Source of the DNA: Microbacterium sp. Nx66
GTDB lineage: Bacteria > Actinomycetota > Actinomycetes > Actinomycetales > Microbacteriaceae
Length of the DNA: 64,000 nucleotides
Assembly (NCBI RefSeq): GCF_904066215.1
Contig: NZ_LR880474.1
Location: 1,054,001-1,118,000, forward strand
Direction of reading: 5' to 3'
Positions 42,380 to 51,085 of the stretch are shown here, one piece after another. The notes beneath the pieces are model-generated. The model was not told where the DNA came from. It saw only the letters and a program-made list of their open reading frames with translations, and did not search any database. A program made the position numbers and the translations under genes. Position 1 is the first letter of the stretch. Each line of letters starts with the position of its first letter.

Positions 42380-43546
42380 ATGCGCATCACAGCGAACCCC
42401 CTCCGCGGGCAGCAGTTCCCCGCCGTCCTCCTGCTCGTGGCCGCCGGCCTCGGCCTCCTCTTCGCGAACCTGCCCACGCACGACGCGATCGCCGGACTGC
42501 TGGAGACGCATCTCGCGGTCCCGGGGACGGCGCTGGACCTCTCGATCGCGCACTGGGTGTCGGACGGCCTGCTCGCGATCTTCTTCCTCGTCGTGGCGAT
42601 CGAGCTGCGGCACGAGCTCACCCACGGCGAGCTCGACTCCCCGCGGAAGGCTGTGCAGCCGGCCATCGCGGCGACCGGCGGCGTGCTCGTGCCGATCCTC
42701 GTGTACCTGCTGATCGCGGGCGGGCCGGAGACGGCGTCGGGCTGGCCGATCCCGACCGCCACCGACATCGCCTTCGCCCTCGGCGTGCTGGCGATGTTCG
42801 GTCGCGGCCTGCCCTCCCGGGTGCGGGTGTTCCTGCTGGCCCTTGCGATCCTCGACGACATCATCGGCATCATCTTCATCGCGGTGCTCTTCGCGCACGA
42901 CGTGCAGTGGCTCCTCTTCGGTCTCGCGATCGTCGGGGTGGCCGTGTTCTGGTTGCTGAGCCGCCTGCTGCATGCCACCGGCCACACACTCGTCGCGGTC
43001 GCGATGGCCGTCGTCGGCGTCGTCACGTGGGGCCTCGTCGCCTCGTCCGGCATCCACGCGACCATCGCCGGCGTGATGCTCGGCCTCGTCATGGCGCCGG
43101 TACCCGCCGGACGCACCCGGCATGCGCTGGAGCCGACCGTGAACGGGGCGATCCTGCCGCTGTTCGCGTTCGTGGCGGCGTTCGTCGTGATCCCGGCGGT
43201 CTCGCCGACGGCTCTGTCCCCGGCGTTCTGGGCGATCGTCGTAGCGCTGCCGGTCGGGAAGATCATCGGCATCTCCCTGTTCGGCTGGCTCGCCATGCGC
43301 ATCCGGCCGAAGGGCGCCGACCCGGCGCTGCCCTTCGCGGACATCGTCGCCGCTGGCGCCCTGGGCGGTATCGGGTTCACCGTCTCGCTCCTGCTCGCGA
43401 ATCTCGCGTTCGAGGACGATGCGGTCATCCGGGACCAGGCGATCCTCGGCGTCCTCGTGGGCTCGCTGCTCGCGCTCATCCTGTCCGGCATCGTCGTCAC
43501 CCTGCGCGCCCGGTGGTACCGTCGCGCTGCGCCCATTCCCGCGTGA
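42380..43546 (+). CDS. nhaA: Na+/H+ antiporter NhaA
   Basis: 388 residues, about 12 membrane helices. The ion-binding region is intact: PTATDIAFALGVLAMFG (unwound helix IV) and LAILDDIIGIIFIA with the paired aspartates of helix V. The EIRREL-like VAIELRHELTHGEL region and the C-terminal AGALGGIGFTVSLLLANLAF are typical. It exchanges external protons for internal Na+ to hold pH and sodium balance. The start at 42380 gives a leaderless transcript; the divergent gene is ppc. Confidence 0.95.
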   Translation: MRITANPLRGQQFPAVLLLVAAGLGLLFANLPTHDAIAGLLETHLAVPGTALDLSIAHWVSDGLLAIFFLVVAIELRHELTHGELDSPRKAVQPAIAATGGVLVPILVYLLIAGGPETASGWPIPTATDIAFALGVLAMFGRGLPSRVRVFLLALAILDDIIGIIFIAVLFAHDVQWLLFGLAIVGVAVFWLLSRLLHATGHTLVAVAMAVVGVVTWGLVASSGIHATIAGVMLGLVMAPVPAGRTRHALEPTVNGAILPLFAFVAAFVVIPAVSPTALSPAFWAIVVALPVGKIIGISLFGWLAMRIRPKGADPALPFADIVAAGALGGIGFTVSLLLANLAFEDDAVIRDQAILGVLVGSLLALILSGIVVTLRARWYRRAAPIPA

Positions 43547-43565
43547 GCCGGAGTCCGGAGGAAGC

Positions 43566-44228
43566 ATGACCAGCGAGCAGCGAGGACCCGAGGGCATCGA
43601 TGATCCGCTGCGTGCGGCCGCGGAGACCATGCGCACGGTGCGGGAGCGGTGCGTGTGGTCGCAGCGCATCACGCATCGCGATCTCGTGCCGTACCTCATC
43701 GAGGAGTCCCACGAGGTGATCGACGCGGTCGAGGACGGGTCTCGCGCCGACCTCCGCGAGGAACTCGGCGATCTGCTGTGGCAGGTGCTCTTCCACGCCG
43801 CCATCGCGGCGCAGGATCCGGACGGCCCCTTCGACATCGACGATGTGGCCCGCACGCTCACCGAGAAGATGGTGCGGCGGCACCCGCACGTGTTCGGCGA
43901 CGAGGTCGCGGAGACGCCGGAGGAGGTGCTCGTGCACTGGAACGCCGCCAAAGCGGCGGAGAAGCGCACCCGCCGCAGCGTGCTCGACGGGATCCCGCGC
44001 GCGATGCCGGCCCTCGCCCGCGCCCAGAAGATGTCGGGCCGTGCCGCCGGTGCCGGCGTGGTGCCCACGCATCCGTCCGCCCTGCGCCCGTCTTCGGAGG
44101 AGGAACTCGGCGATGCCCTGCTCGCCCTCGTGGACACCGCCAGGGCCGAGGGCTGGGACGCGGAGCGCGCGCTCCGGGAACGGCTGACGCGCCTGGAGGA
44201 CGAGGTCCGCGCCGCCGAGGCCGGCTGA
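43566..44228 (+). CDS. mazG: nucleoside triphosphate pyrophosphohydrolase MazG
   Basis: 220 residues. MazG helical-bundle metal site EESHEVIDAV...EELGDLLWQVLFHA, with a second partial repeat at the end (EEELGDALLALVDTARAEGWDAERALRERL). It hydrolyses non-canonical NTPs to NMP and pyrophosphate. CGGAGGAAGC precedes the ATG. In actinobacteria mazG commonly lies near mfd and eno, as here. The C-terminal half is less complete than in E. coli MazG. Confidence 0.93.
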   Translation: MTSEQRGPEGIDDPLRAAAETMRTVRERCVWSQRITHRDLVPYLIEESHEVIDAVEDGSRADLREELGDLLWQVLFHAAIAAQDPDGPFDIDDVARTLTEKMVRRHPHVFGDEVAETPEEVLVHWNAAKAAEKRTRRSVLDGIPRAMPALARAQKMSGRAAGAGVVPTHPSALRPSSEEELGDALLALVDTARAEGWDAERALRERLTRLEDEVRAAEAG

Positions 44229-44268
44229 CGCGACGCGGACACCGCCGCCGACCTGGGAAGATGGACGG

Positions 44269-45546
44269 GTGGCTACCGTGAACGCGCCGCGCGGCATGCG
44301 CGACTTCCTCCCCGCCGACAAGGCCCGCCGTGAGCGGGTGCTCTCCGTCATCCGCGACCGCTATCGCGCGCACGGATTCGATGAGATCGAGACCCCCGTG
44401 GTCGAGGAGTACGACCGGCTGCATGCCGGCATCGGCGGCGACAACGAGAAGCTGTCGTTCAACATCCTGCGCCGCGGCCTGGATGCGGAGGCCATCCGCG
44501 CCGCTGCCGATGACCCCGCCGAGCTCTCCGATCTCGGCCTGCGCTACGACCTGACGGTGCCGCTCGCCCGCTTCTACGCGAGCAACCGCGGGCAGCTCCC
44601 CGGTGTCTTCCGGTCCATCCAGATCGGGCCCGTGTGGCGGGCCGAGCGCCCGCAGAAGGGGCGCTACCGCCAGTTCGTCCAGTGCGACATCGACATCATC
44701 GGCGACGCGTCGGCGCGCGCGGAGGCCGAGCTGCTGGCGGCCTCGCTCGACACCGTCGACGCGCTGGGTCTGGAGGGCGCGAGCGTGCGGATCAACGACC
44801 GCCGCGTCCTGGAGTGGATGCTCGAGCACTTCGGCTTCACCGAGGACGAGCGCCCGCAGGTGCTGATCACGATCGACAAGCTCGACAAGATCGGACCGGA
44901 GGGCGTGGCCGCCGAGCTCCGCGAGCGGGGGGCGACGGCCACGGCGGTCGACGCGTTCCAGGCCTTCCTCGGTCGCCCGCAGACGCTCGAGTACCACCCG
45001 TTCGGCGACAGCCAGATCCGCAAGGCGCTCCCGGACGGCGCGCCGGACGAGCTCGTCGCCCACCTTGTCGGCATCGGCGAGGCGGTCGCGGCGGGGCGCG
45101 GGCAGGACGACATCCCTCTCGTGTTCGACCCCTTCCTCGTGCGGGGCATGGGCTATTACACGGGGACCATCTTCGAGCTCGCGCACCCCTCCGTGACGTA
45201 CTCGCTCGGCGGCGGTGGACGGTACGACGGCATGATCGGCCGGTTCCTGCAGCAGGAGGTCCCGGCGGTGGGCTTCTCCCTCGGCTTCGAGCGCCTGGTC
45301 GACCTCGTCTCGACGGATCCGGCGACCGCCGCGCAGGCCATCGTGCTCGTCCACGACGCCGCCGTCCCCGTGGCGGAGCTCGTGGCGCACAAGACGGCTC
45401 TCGTCGCCAGGGGCGCGCGGGTGCGACTCGAGCAGCGGACGAAGAACCTCAAGGCGCTGCTGGAACGGTCGGCGGCGGACGGGTACACGCACTTCGCGAG
45501 CGTGCGACCGGGAGACGACGAGCTCGAGATAAAGACGCTGGCCTGA
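44269..45546 (+). CDS. hisS: histidyl-tRNA synthetase
   Basis: 425 residues, class II synthetase. N-terminal APRGMRDFLP, motif 2 GPVWRAERPQKGRYRQFVQCD, the histidine-specific GMGYYTGTIFEL and motif 3 YDGMIGRFL...VGFSLGFERL, then a C-terminal anticodon-binding domain (AIVLVHDAAV...). It charges tRNA-His. GTG start with a GAAGAT hexamer 6 nt upstream; the consensus is weak, but no ribosome site competes. Confidence 0.96.
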   Translation: MATVNAPRGMRDFLPADKARRERVLSVIRDRYRAHGFDEIETPVVEEYDRLHAGIGGDNEKLSFNILRRGLDAEAIRAAADDPAELSDLGLRYDLTVPLARFYASNRGQLPGVFRSIQIGPVWRAERPQKGRYRQFVQCDIDIIGDASARAEAELLAASLDTVDALGLEGASVRINDRRVLEWMLEHFGFTEDERPQVLITIDKLDKIGPEGVAAELRERGATATAVDAFQAFLGRPQTLEYHPFGDSQIRKALPDGAPDELVAHLVGIGEAVAAGRGQDDIPLVFDPFLVRGMGYYTGTIFELAHPSVTYSLGGGGRYDGMIGRFLQQEVPAVGFSLGFERLVDLVSTDPATAAQAIVLVHDAAVPVAELVAHKTALVARGARVRLEQRTKNLKALLERSAADGYTHFASVRPGDDELEIKTLA

Positions 45547-45606
45547 GTCGCCCCCGTCGGAAGACGCGTTCACCGGGCGTTCACGGCGGTCGGCTCGAAT
45601 CGGGCC

Positions 45607-46410
45607 GTGCGCCGCCTGCCTCTCTTCACCGTCATCGCGCTCGCCGCGGCCCTGCTCGTGGGCGCCCGCACGGTCCTCGACCGGCAGGCCGCCGTCGCGC
45701 GCCGCCGCATCGGGAAGCCGCTGGGGGAGCAGTCGCTCGACGCCGACCGTGTCTGGCGCCCAGGGCTCGAGGGCGAGCCGCTCGACCTCCTGCTGCTGGG
45801 CGACTCCCTCGCCGCCGGGCTGGGAGCGGCACGGCGGAAGGAGACCCTCGGGGCGCGGCTCGCGAAGGCGACGGCACGCCGACTCGGGCGTCCGGTGCGG
45901 CTGCGCACCGCCGCGGTCGTGGGCGCGGAGTCGCGGGATCTCGCCGGGCAGATCTCCCGGCTCCCCACGGACTATCGCCCCGACGTCGCCGTGATCGTGG
46001 TCGGCGGAAACGACGTCACCCACCGCCTCCCGCCCGCGGAGTCGGCACGGCATCTGCGCGAGGCCATCGTCCGCCTGCACGCGCTCGGCGCCCGCGTCGT
46101 CGTCGGCACCTGCCCCGACCTCGGCGCCCTGCGTGCCGTGCCCCAGCCGCTGCGCCGCATCGCCTCCGGTCTGTCCCGGCGGCTGGCCGAGGTTCAGGCG
46201 GAGGCGGCAGGCCGAGAGGGCGCGGAGACGGTCGACCTGCGGCGCGCCGTGGGGCCGATGTTCTTCGACGAGCCCGAGGAGATGTTCAGCCTCGACCGCT
46301 TCCATCCGAGCGCCCTCGGCTACCGCCGCACCGCGGAGGCGCTGCTGCCCGCGGTCGAGCGCGCCGCCGTGGCCGCTTTCAGCTCTCGGCGCCCTGCGGT
46401 GCCGCAGTGA
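45607..46410 (+). CDS. SGNH/GDSL hydrolase, membrane-anchored or secreted
   Basis: 267 residues. N-terminal hydrophobic segment (LPLFTVIALAAALLVGA, 4-20) is a signal anchor or signal peptide without a clear cleavage site. SGNH blocks: LLLLGDSLAAG (Ser67), Gly in GAESRD, VVGGNDV (Asn about 136) and LDRFHPSALGY (Asp and His about 234-237). Esterase or acylhydrolase acting on the outer face of the membrane. GTG start, 6 nt after a TCGAAT element, likely leaderless. Its last 32 bp overlap the end of the convergent VOC gene. Confidence 0.85.
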   Translation: MRRLPLFTVIALAAALLVGARTVLDRQAAVARRRIGKPLGEQSLDADRVWRPGLEGEPLDLLLLGDSLAAGLGAARRKETLGARLAKATARRLGRPVRLRTAAVVGAESRDLAGQISRLPTDYRPDVAVIVVGGNDVTHRLPPAESARHLREAIVRLHALGARVVVGTCPDLGALRAVPQPLRRIASGLSRRLAEVQAEAAGREGAETVDLRRAVGPMFFDEPEEMFSLDRFHPSALGYRRTAEALLPAVERAAVAAFSSRRPAVPQ

Positions 46411-46906
46411 AGGAGGCAGCCCACGCGGCCACCCGTCGGGCGCTCTCCTCGTCGGACAGATCCTCCACGCGCGTCATGATCGACCACCGCACGCCGAACG
46501 GGTCGCGGATGCTCGCGTAGCGGTCGCCGGAGACGAACAGGGACGGCGCCTCGCGGACGGTCGCCCCCGCCTCGACGGCGCGCGCGACCACGGCGTCCAC
46601 ATCCGGGACATAGAGGCCCATCGAATAGCAGTCGTCGTCGCCGGAGGGAGCGGGCACGAGGTGATATTCGGGACTGGGCTCGCCGAGCTGGAGCCGACCG
46701 AGTCCGAAGTCGAGGTCGGCGTGCGCGACAGTACCGCCGAACTCCGTGACGTCGACCACGCGGGCGCCGAAGACGTCCCGGTAGAACTCCACGGCGCGGG
46801 CGGCGTCGGGGATCGCGAGGAAGGGGGTCAGCGAGGTCGCGCTGTGGGGGCGGCCGTCGGTCGTGTGCGCGCCGGTCACGCCGGCCGGAGGTGTCTGATC
46901 CGTCAT
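46379..46906 (-). CDS. VOC (glyoxalase/bleomycin-resistance fold) protein, PhnB-like
   Basis: 175 residues. Paired beta-alpha-beta-beta-beta modules: LTPFLAIPDAARAVEFYRDVFGARVVD, HADLDFGLGRLQLGE, GLYVPDVDAVVARAVEAGATV and SGDRYASIRDPFGVRWSIMTR. Such proteins bind a metal and small ligand; functions range from dioxygenases to antibiotic sequestration, so none is assigned. The start is supported by TACCGT 6 nt upstream (leaderless). Divergent from the AraC-type gene, which might control it. Confidence 0.85.
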   Translation of the reverse strand: MTDQTPPAGVTGAHTTDGRPHSATSLTPFLAIPDAARAVEFYRDVFGARVVDVTEFGGTVAHADLDFGLGRLQLGEPSPEYHLVPAPSGDDDCYSMGLYVPDVDAVVARAVEAGATVREAPSLFVSGDRYASIRDPFGVRWSIMTRVEDLSDEESARRVAAWAASFTAAPQGAES

Positions 46907-46912
46907 GTCGCC

Positions 46913-46992
46913 ACGGTAGGACGGGGAGGGCGACAGCCGCTTGAAGATCCGCGACACGTCCTCGACGACACGTCGGTGGCGCGCTCTACGCT
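46913..46992. promoter_or_regulatory. divergent leaderless promoters, VOC and AraC-type genes
   Basis: Minus strand: TACCGT (complement of 46913-46918) 6 nt before the VOC ATG. Plus strand: TACGCT (46987-46992) 7 nt before the AraC-type ATG at 47000. About 70 bp separates the two boxes, enough for shared regulation. Confidence 0.65.
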
Positions 46993-46999
46993 GGGGGCC

Positions 47000-47779
47000 A
47001 TGGTGGACCGGACGCGCGGAGTGCTCTACCCCGCGCGGTTGCCCGCGTTCCATCGGCTGCCCCCGCCCGAAGACGCCGCCGCGCTCGTCGCCTGGTTCTG
47101 GATCCCGGAGTGGAGCCTGCCGGAGGGCGAGGTATCCCGGCAGGAGATCGTCGCGTATCCGGCCGTCAACCTCGTCGTCGCCCCCGAGGGCGTGTCGATC
47201 TCGGGCGCCACGACACGGGCGTCGACCAGGGAGTTGCGGGGGTCGGGGTGGGCTGTCGGCGCTCTCCTGCGCCCGGCGGCCGTCGTGGCCCTCACCGACG
47301 ACGCGCCGGGTCTGGTCGACGCGGAGCGGTCCTTCGACGCCCCCGATCTGCACGAGGGGGTGACGGCGGCGATGCGGTCACAGCCCGGGCGACGGGAGCG
47401 CGCCGTCGCGGTCTTCTCCGCGTGGCTGTCTCAGCGCGTCGGCCCGGTCGGCGCGGTGGGGCGGCAGGCCAACGCGATGCTCGACGTGCTGCTGGGGGAG
47501 GGGGCGGCGCTGACTCCGGAGGAGGCGGCGACCCGACTCGCGGTCTCGGTGCGCACGCTGCAGCGGCTCACGCACCGCACCGTCGGGCTCTCGCCGGGCG
47601 CGATCATCCGCCGCCGCCGGTTGCAGGAGGCGGCACAGCGTCTCCGCGAGGAGCCGGAGACGGATCTGACGTCGCTCGCCGCCGCGCTGGGGTACGCCGA
47701 CCACGCCCATCTCACGCGCGACTTCGCGGCCGTCCTCGGTCTGCCACCCCGCGACTATCGCGCGGGTGTCTCCGGCTGA
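47000..47779 (+). CDS. AraC-family transcriptional regulator
   Basis: 259 residues. N-terminal sensor resembling the DUF6597 type (LPPPEDAAALVAWFWIPEW, VVAPEGVSISGATTR), C-terminal double HTH: SVRTLQRLTHRTVGLSPGAIIRRRRLQEAAQRL and LTSLAAALGYADHAHLTRDFAAVLGLPPRDYR. Proteins of this type often control a neighbouring VOC gene; the divergent arrangement here fits. Leaderless start at 47000. Confidence 0.87.
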   Translation: MVDRTRGVLYPARLPAFHRLPPPEDAAALVAWFWIPEWSLPEGEVSRQEIVAYPAVNLVVAPEGVSISGATTRASTRELRGSGWAVGALLRPAAVVALTDDAPGLVDAERSFDAPDLHEGVTAAMRSQPGRRERAVAVFSAWLSQRVGPVGAVGRQANAMLDVLLGEGAALTPEEAATRLAVSVRTLQRLTHRTVGLSPGAIIRRRRLQEAAQRLREEPETDLTSLAAALGYADHAHLTRDFAAVLGLPPRDYRAGVSG

Positions 47780-47785
47780 GACCGA

Positions 47786-49069
47786 TCAGGGCCGCCCGCG
47801 CTGCGGCCACCGCATCCGCAGGGCCCGTCCGGCGATGCCGAGCAGCACGACGCCTGTGCCGAGGAGCGAGGCGAGGACGGGAAGCGTGCTCACCAGCACG
47901 AGACAGCCGAGCGCTCCTCCCACCTGCAGCATCCGCGGGTAGCGTCGGGCGGCCCCCTGCTGGCGGAACGCGGCGGCGTTCGCGATGAGGTAGTACAGCA
48001 GCACGCCGAAGGACGAGAACCCGATCACCTCCCGGAGGTCTCCCACGAGCACCAGCCCGATCACGATGACGGCGAGGGTGATCTCGGCACGGCGCGGCAC
48101 CTGGTGCCGGTCGTCGATACGGGCGAGGACCCGAGGGAGATCGCCTTCCCGCGCCATGGCGAGCGTCGTGCGGCCGATGCCGGTGAGCAGGGCGAGCAGC
48201 GCGCCGAGGGAGGCGGCCGCCGCAGCGATCCGCACCACGGGGGCGAACGCCGACCAGCCGGCCGCGGTGAGGATGTCGGCCAGGGGTGCGGCCGCTCCCC
48301 GCGCGTCGCCGCCGAGGACGAGGAGCACCACGAGGCCCACGAGCGCGTAGACGACGACGGCGCCGCCGAGAGCGAGCACGATCGCGCGCGGGATCGTCCG
48401 CGCGGGGTCCACCACCTCCTCGCCCATCGTGGCGATCCGGGCGTAGCCCGCGAAGGCGAAGAAGAGCAGCCCGGCGCCCTGCAGCACCCCGTAGACGGTC
48501 GCGTCAGGCAGCGGTGCGGGCGAGGCGGTCGGGGCGGCGCCGAAGCCGACCGCCACCACGACCGCGAGCCCGAGGAGGGAGCACGCCACGAGGATGCGGG
48601 TCGCCAGCGCCGTCCGGGTCACGCCCAGGCAGTTCACGACCGCGAGGGCGGCGACGGCGATCACGGCGACGGGGGTCTGCCATCCCGCCGGCGCGGCGTA
48701 GGCGGCGAAGGTCATGGCCATGGCGGCGCAGCTCGCGATCTTGCCGATCACGAAGCTCCATCCGGCGACGAAGCCCCACCACGGTCCGATCTCCGCCCGC
48801 GCATAGGCGTACGTGCCGCCGGCGACCGGGTGCACAGCGGCGAGCTGCGCAGAGGCGGTGGCGTTCGCGTAGGCGACCGCGGCGGCGATCGCGAGGGCGA
48901 CGAGCGTCGCGTTTCCGGCGACGTCGACGGCCGGACCCCAGACCGCGAACACGCCGGCGCCGATCATCGATCCGAGGCCGATCGCTACGGCGTCTGGCAG
49001 CGTCAGGCGGCGGGCGAGGGGCATCCGGTCATCGTCCCACGCCGGAGTGAACGGCGGGTGACGGGTCAT
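47786..49069 (-). CDS. APC-family amino acid permease
   Basis: 427 residues, about 12 helices. The N-terminal LGSMIGAGVFAVWGPA is the substrate-binding unwound helix typical of APC transporters, followed by PVAGGTYAYARAEIGPWWGFVAGW and later GYARIATMGEEVVDPARTIPRAI. Probably takes up or exchanges an amino acid or related cation. Start at 49069 chosen because it overlaps the upstream stop codon by 4 bp; an in-frame ATG at 49024 is possible and would lose a 15-residue polar tail. Only 6 bp separate its end from the convergent AraC-type gene. Confidence 0.87.
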   Translation of the reverse strand: MTRHPPFTPAWDDDRMPLARRLTLPDAVAIGLGSMIGAGVFAVWGPAVDVAGNATLVALAIAAAVAYANATASAQLAAVHPVAGGTYAYARAEIGPWWGFVAGWSFVIGKIASCAAMAMTFAAYAAPAGWQTPVAVIAVAALAVVNCLGVTRTALATRILVACSLLGLAVVVAVGFGAAPTASPAPLPDATVYGVLQGAGLLFFAFAGYARIATMGEEVVDPARTIPRAIVLALGGAVVVYALVGLVVLLVLGGDARGAAAPLADILTAAGWSAFAPVVRIAAAAASLGALLALLTGIGRTTLAMAREGDLPRVLARIDDRHQVPRRAEITLAVIVIGLVLVGDLREVIGFSSFGVLLYYLIANAAAFRQQGAARRYPRMLQVGGALGCLVLVSTLPVLASLLGTGVVLLGIAGRALRMRWPQRGRP

Positions 49070-49536
49070 CCCCGCGCTGCGGTGACGCGCTTCTTCTCGC
49101 GGATGTAGACCTCGCGGCGCACCTTCGCCACGACGTCCCCGTGGCGATCGGTGATGACGGTCTCGAACCACTCGAGCACTTTGGCCCCGCCGTGGGCACG
49201 CTGTCGCAACTCCTCGGCCTTCTCCCGCGTCACCTCGAACTCCGCGGTCAGCACCCCACGCCCCGGCTTGAGGAACTCGATCTCGCCGCGCGTGTCCCAT
49301 ACGACGTAGTCCCGCCCGAGCTGGTGCATGACGAGCATGAAGAAGTAGGGGTCGGTCATCGCCGACATCGACCCGCCGAACGCGGTCTTCACATAGTTGC
49401 GGGTGAGGAGGTTCACGTGCAGCTCCACGGTCGCGCGCGTCCAGTCGTCGCTGAACCGGCGGACACGGATGCCGCTGCACAGGTTGGGGATCCAGAGGCT
49501 CATGCCGAGGGCGAGGCGGCGGGGCGTGATGCGCAT
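49066..49536 (-). CDS. DUF4442 hotdog-fold protein
   Basis: 156 residues. LWIPNLCSGIRVRRFSDDWTRATVELHVNLLTRNYVKTAFGGSMSAMTDPYFFMLVM matches the layout of DUF4442 thioesterase-like hotdog proteins: strand, long central helix, then a five-stranded sheet. It may act on acyl thioesters, but no activity is established for this family member. Start supported by CACACT 6 nt upstream (leaderless). Overlaps the APC permease start by 4 bp, so both are made together. Confidence 0.8.
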   Translation of the reverse strand: MRITPRRLALGMSLWIPNLCSGIRVRRFSDDWTRATVELHVNLLTRNYVKTAFGGSMSAMTDPYFFMLVMHQLGRDYVVWDTRGEIEFLKPGRGVLTAEFEVTREKAEELRQRAHGGAKVLEWFETVITDRHGDVVAKVRREVYIREKKRVTAARG

Positions 49537-49585
49537 GAGGTCAGTGTGGAGGATGCGCGCGGCTGCGACGAAGACGACTGGAGGG

Positions 49586-49618
49586 TTGGCACAGTTATTC
49601 TAGTTCACATAGAATAAC
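49586..49618 (+). promoter_or_regulatory. GntR operon promoter with 9-bp inverted repeat
   Basis: TTGGCA (49586-49591) and TAGAAT (49610-49615) are 18 bp apart. The perfect inverted repeat GTTATTCTA-N7-TAGAATAAC (49594-49618) spans the spacer and -10, the position of a YtrA-type autoregulatory operator. Confidence 0.8.
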
Positions 49619-49635
49619 TAGAGAAGGGAGGCGCC

Positions 49636-50043
49636 ATGCTCATCCGCGTCGATGTCGACAGTCCGCACGCGCTCTACGACCAGGTGGCCGCTTCGGTGCG
49701 CGCGGACATCCTCTCCGGCGCCCTCGCGCCCGGCGATCGTCTGCCGGCCGCCCGCGACGTGGCGGCCGCGCTCGACATCAACCAGCACACCGTCCTGCAC
49801 GCCTACCAGCGCCTGCGGGACGAGGGCCTGGTCGACCTCCGGCGGGGCAGGGGCGCCGTGATCGCCGCCTCCGCCGCGCCCCTCGCGGAGCTCTCGCACG
49901 AGATCGACGGGCTGATCCGACGGGCCGCCGCCCTGGGGGTCTCCGCCGACACTCTCGCCGGAATCGTCCGCACGCACCGCGCAGAAGCCGAACCGCCCAC
50001 TCCAGCCGCGACTCCCCAGGAGGCCCCCGATGACGACGCCTGA
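49636..50043 (+). CDS. GntR-family regulator, YtrA type
   Basis: 135 residues. Winged HTH of about 75 residues (LYDQVAASVRADILSGALAPGDRLPAARDVAAALDINQHTVLHAYQRL) with only a short helical C-terminus, the YtrA subfamily plan. These repressors generally control the adjacent membrane-protein or ABC operon and themselves. GGGAGG precedes the ATG. A perfect inverted repeat lies on its promoter. Its end overlaps the next gene by 14 bp. Confidence 0.9.
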   Translation: MLIRVDVDSPHALYDQVAASVRADILSGALAPGDRLPAARDVAAALDINQHTVLHAYQRLRDEGLVDLRRGRGAVIAASAAPLAELSHEIDGLIRRAAALGVSADTLAGIVRTHRAEAEPPTPAATPQEAPDDDA

Positions 50044-51085
50044 CCCCACTCGCACCCCTCCGGCCACCCTGCGCCGCGCGCGACGGGCCTTCGTCCTCGT
50101 GGCGTCGGTCCTCCCCGTGCTCATCGTCGCGATCTCCGCTCTCGTGCTGATGACCTGGCTGCCGTCGTTCCCCGCCGACGTCGCGATCCACTGGGGCGTC
50201 GACGGGGCGGACGGGTTCGGCCCGGCAACCACCTACCTCTGGGTGCTCCTCGGGGTCGGTCTCGGCATCCCGGTGCTCCTGACCATCACGACGCTCGTCG
50301 CCGTCGGGGCGCACTGGGGCGCCACCGCCCGGCTGCTCGGGGCGACCGCAGCCGGCATGTCGGCGTTCGCGGCCGTGATCTGCCTGGGTTCCCTCGCGAT
50401 CCAGCGCGACCTGCCGCCCGCCGGTGACGTCCCTGGCATCGCGGGGGTGATGGGGCTGGCCTTCGCGGCCCTCCTCGGCGTGGGCGCGATGGCGTGGTTC
50501 GTGCAGCCGCGCGTCCGTGCGATCCCCGGCGCCGCCCTCACGCCGCGACACGACGTGCGGGTCGGCGAGGGGGAGCGCGTCGTGTGGGTGGGGACGACGA
50601 CCATGCCCACCGGTGCTCTCGTCTTCCTGCTGCTCGTGCTGCTCGGGCTCGTGGCGCTCGCCGTGATCATGGTCGTCACCCGAACCCCGATGGCCTGGGT
50701 CTCGGCCCTGGTGGCGCTCGTCGTCGGATTCGCGCTGGCGGCGACCACGTCGTTCCGGGTGCGTGTCACGCCGGACGGCATCGACGCCCGCGCCGTGATC
50801 GGGTGGCCTCGCAGGACCATCCCGGTGGCGGAGATCGTCTCGGTCCGGGCCGTGCGCATCTCGCCCTTCGGGGAGTTCGGCGGCTGGGGCTGGCGTCTCG
50901 CCCCGGACGGCCGCAGCGGGATCGTGATGCGGCAGGGGCCGGCGATCGAGGTGCATCGCCGCGACCACGGTCCCTTCGTCATCACGATCGACGGCGCGGA
51001 GGAGGCGGCAGCGCTCCTGCAGACGTACGTGGACCGGTCTGCGGGGCCTGCGATCTCCGGGGAGACGGAGAGGGCGGAGCGATGA
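50030..51085 (+). CDS. membrane protein with DUF1648-like domain
   Basis: 351 residues. Helices at about 20-42, 68-92, 98-120, 133-152 and two more at 190-235; the LPSFPADVAIHWGVDGADGFGP loop after the first helix is the DUF1648 signature. The C-terminal 110 residues are a soluble beta-rich domain (VRVTPDGIDARAVIGWPRRTIPVAEI), reminiscent of PH-like domains. Such proteins are regularly the partner of YtrA-type repressors and may respond to envelope stress. Overlaps gntR by 14 bp and the CPBP gene by 4 bp, giving a three-gene operon. Confidence 0.82.
   Translation: MTTPDPTRTPPATLRRARRAFVLVASVLPVLIVAISALVLMTWLPSFPADVAIHWGVDGADGFGPATTYLWVLLGVGLGIPVLLTITTLVAVGAHWGATARLLGATAAGMSAFAAVICLGSLAIQRDLPPAGDVPGIAGVMGLAFAALLGVGAMAWFVQPRVRAIPGAALTPRHDVRVGEGERVVWVGTTTMPTGALVFLLLVLLGLVALAVIMVVTRTPMAWVSALVALVVGFALAATTSFRVRVTPDGIDARAVIGWPRRTIPVAEIVSVRAVRISPFGEFGGWGWRLAPDGRSGIVMRQGPAIEVHRRDHGPFVITIDGAEEAAALLQTYVDRSAGPAISGETERAER

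Noticed and set aside
39485..44242. A 1585-codon frame starting opposite mazG and nhaA and ending as ppc
   Set aside because: Only the last 938 codons are PEPC; the upstream part is antisense to nhaA and mazG, and a leaderless promoter marks the true GTG at 42301.
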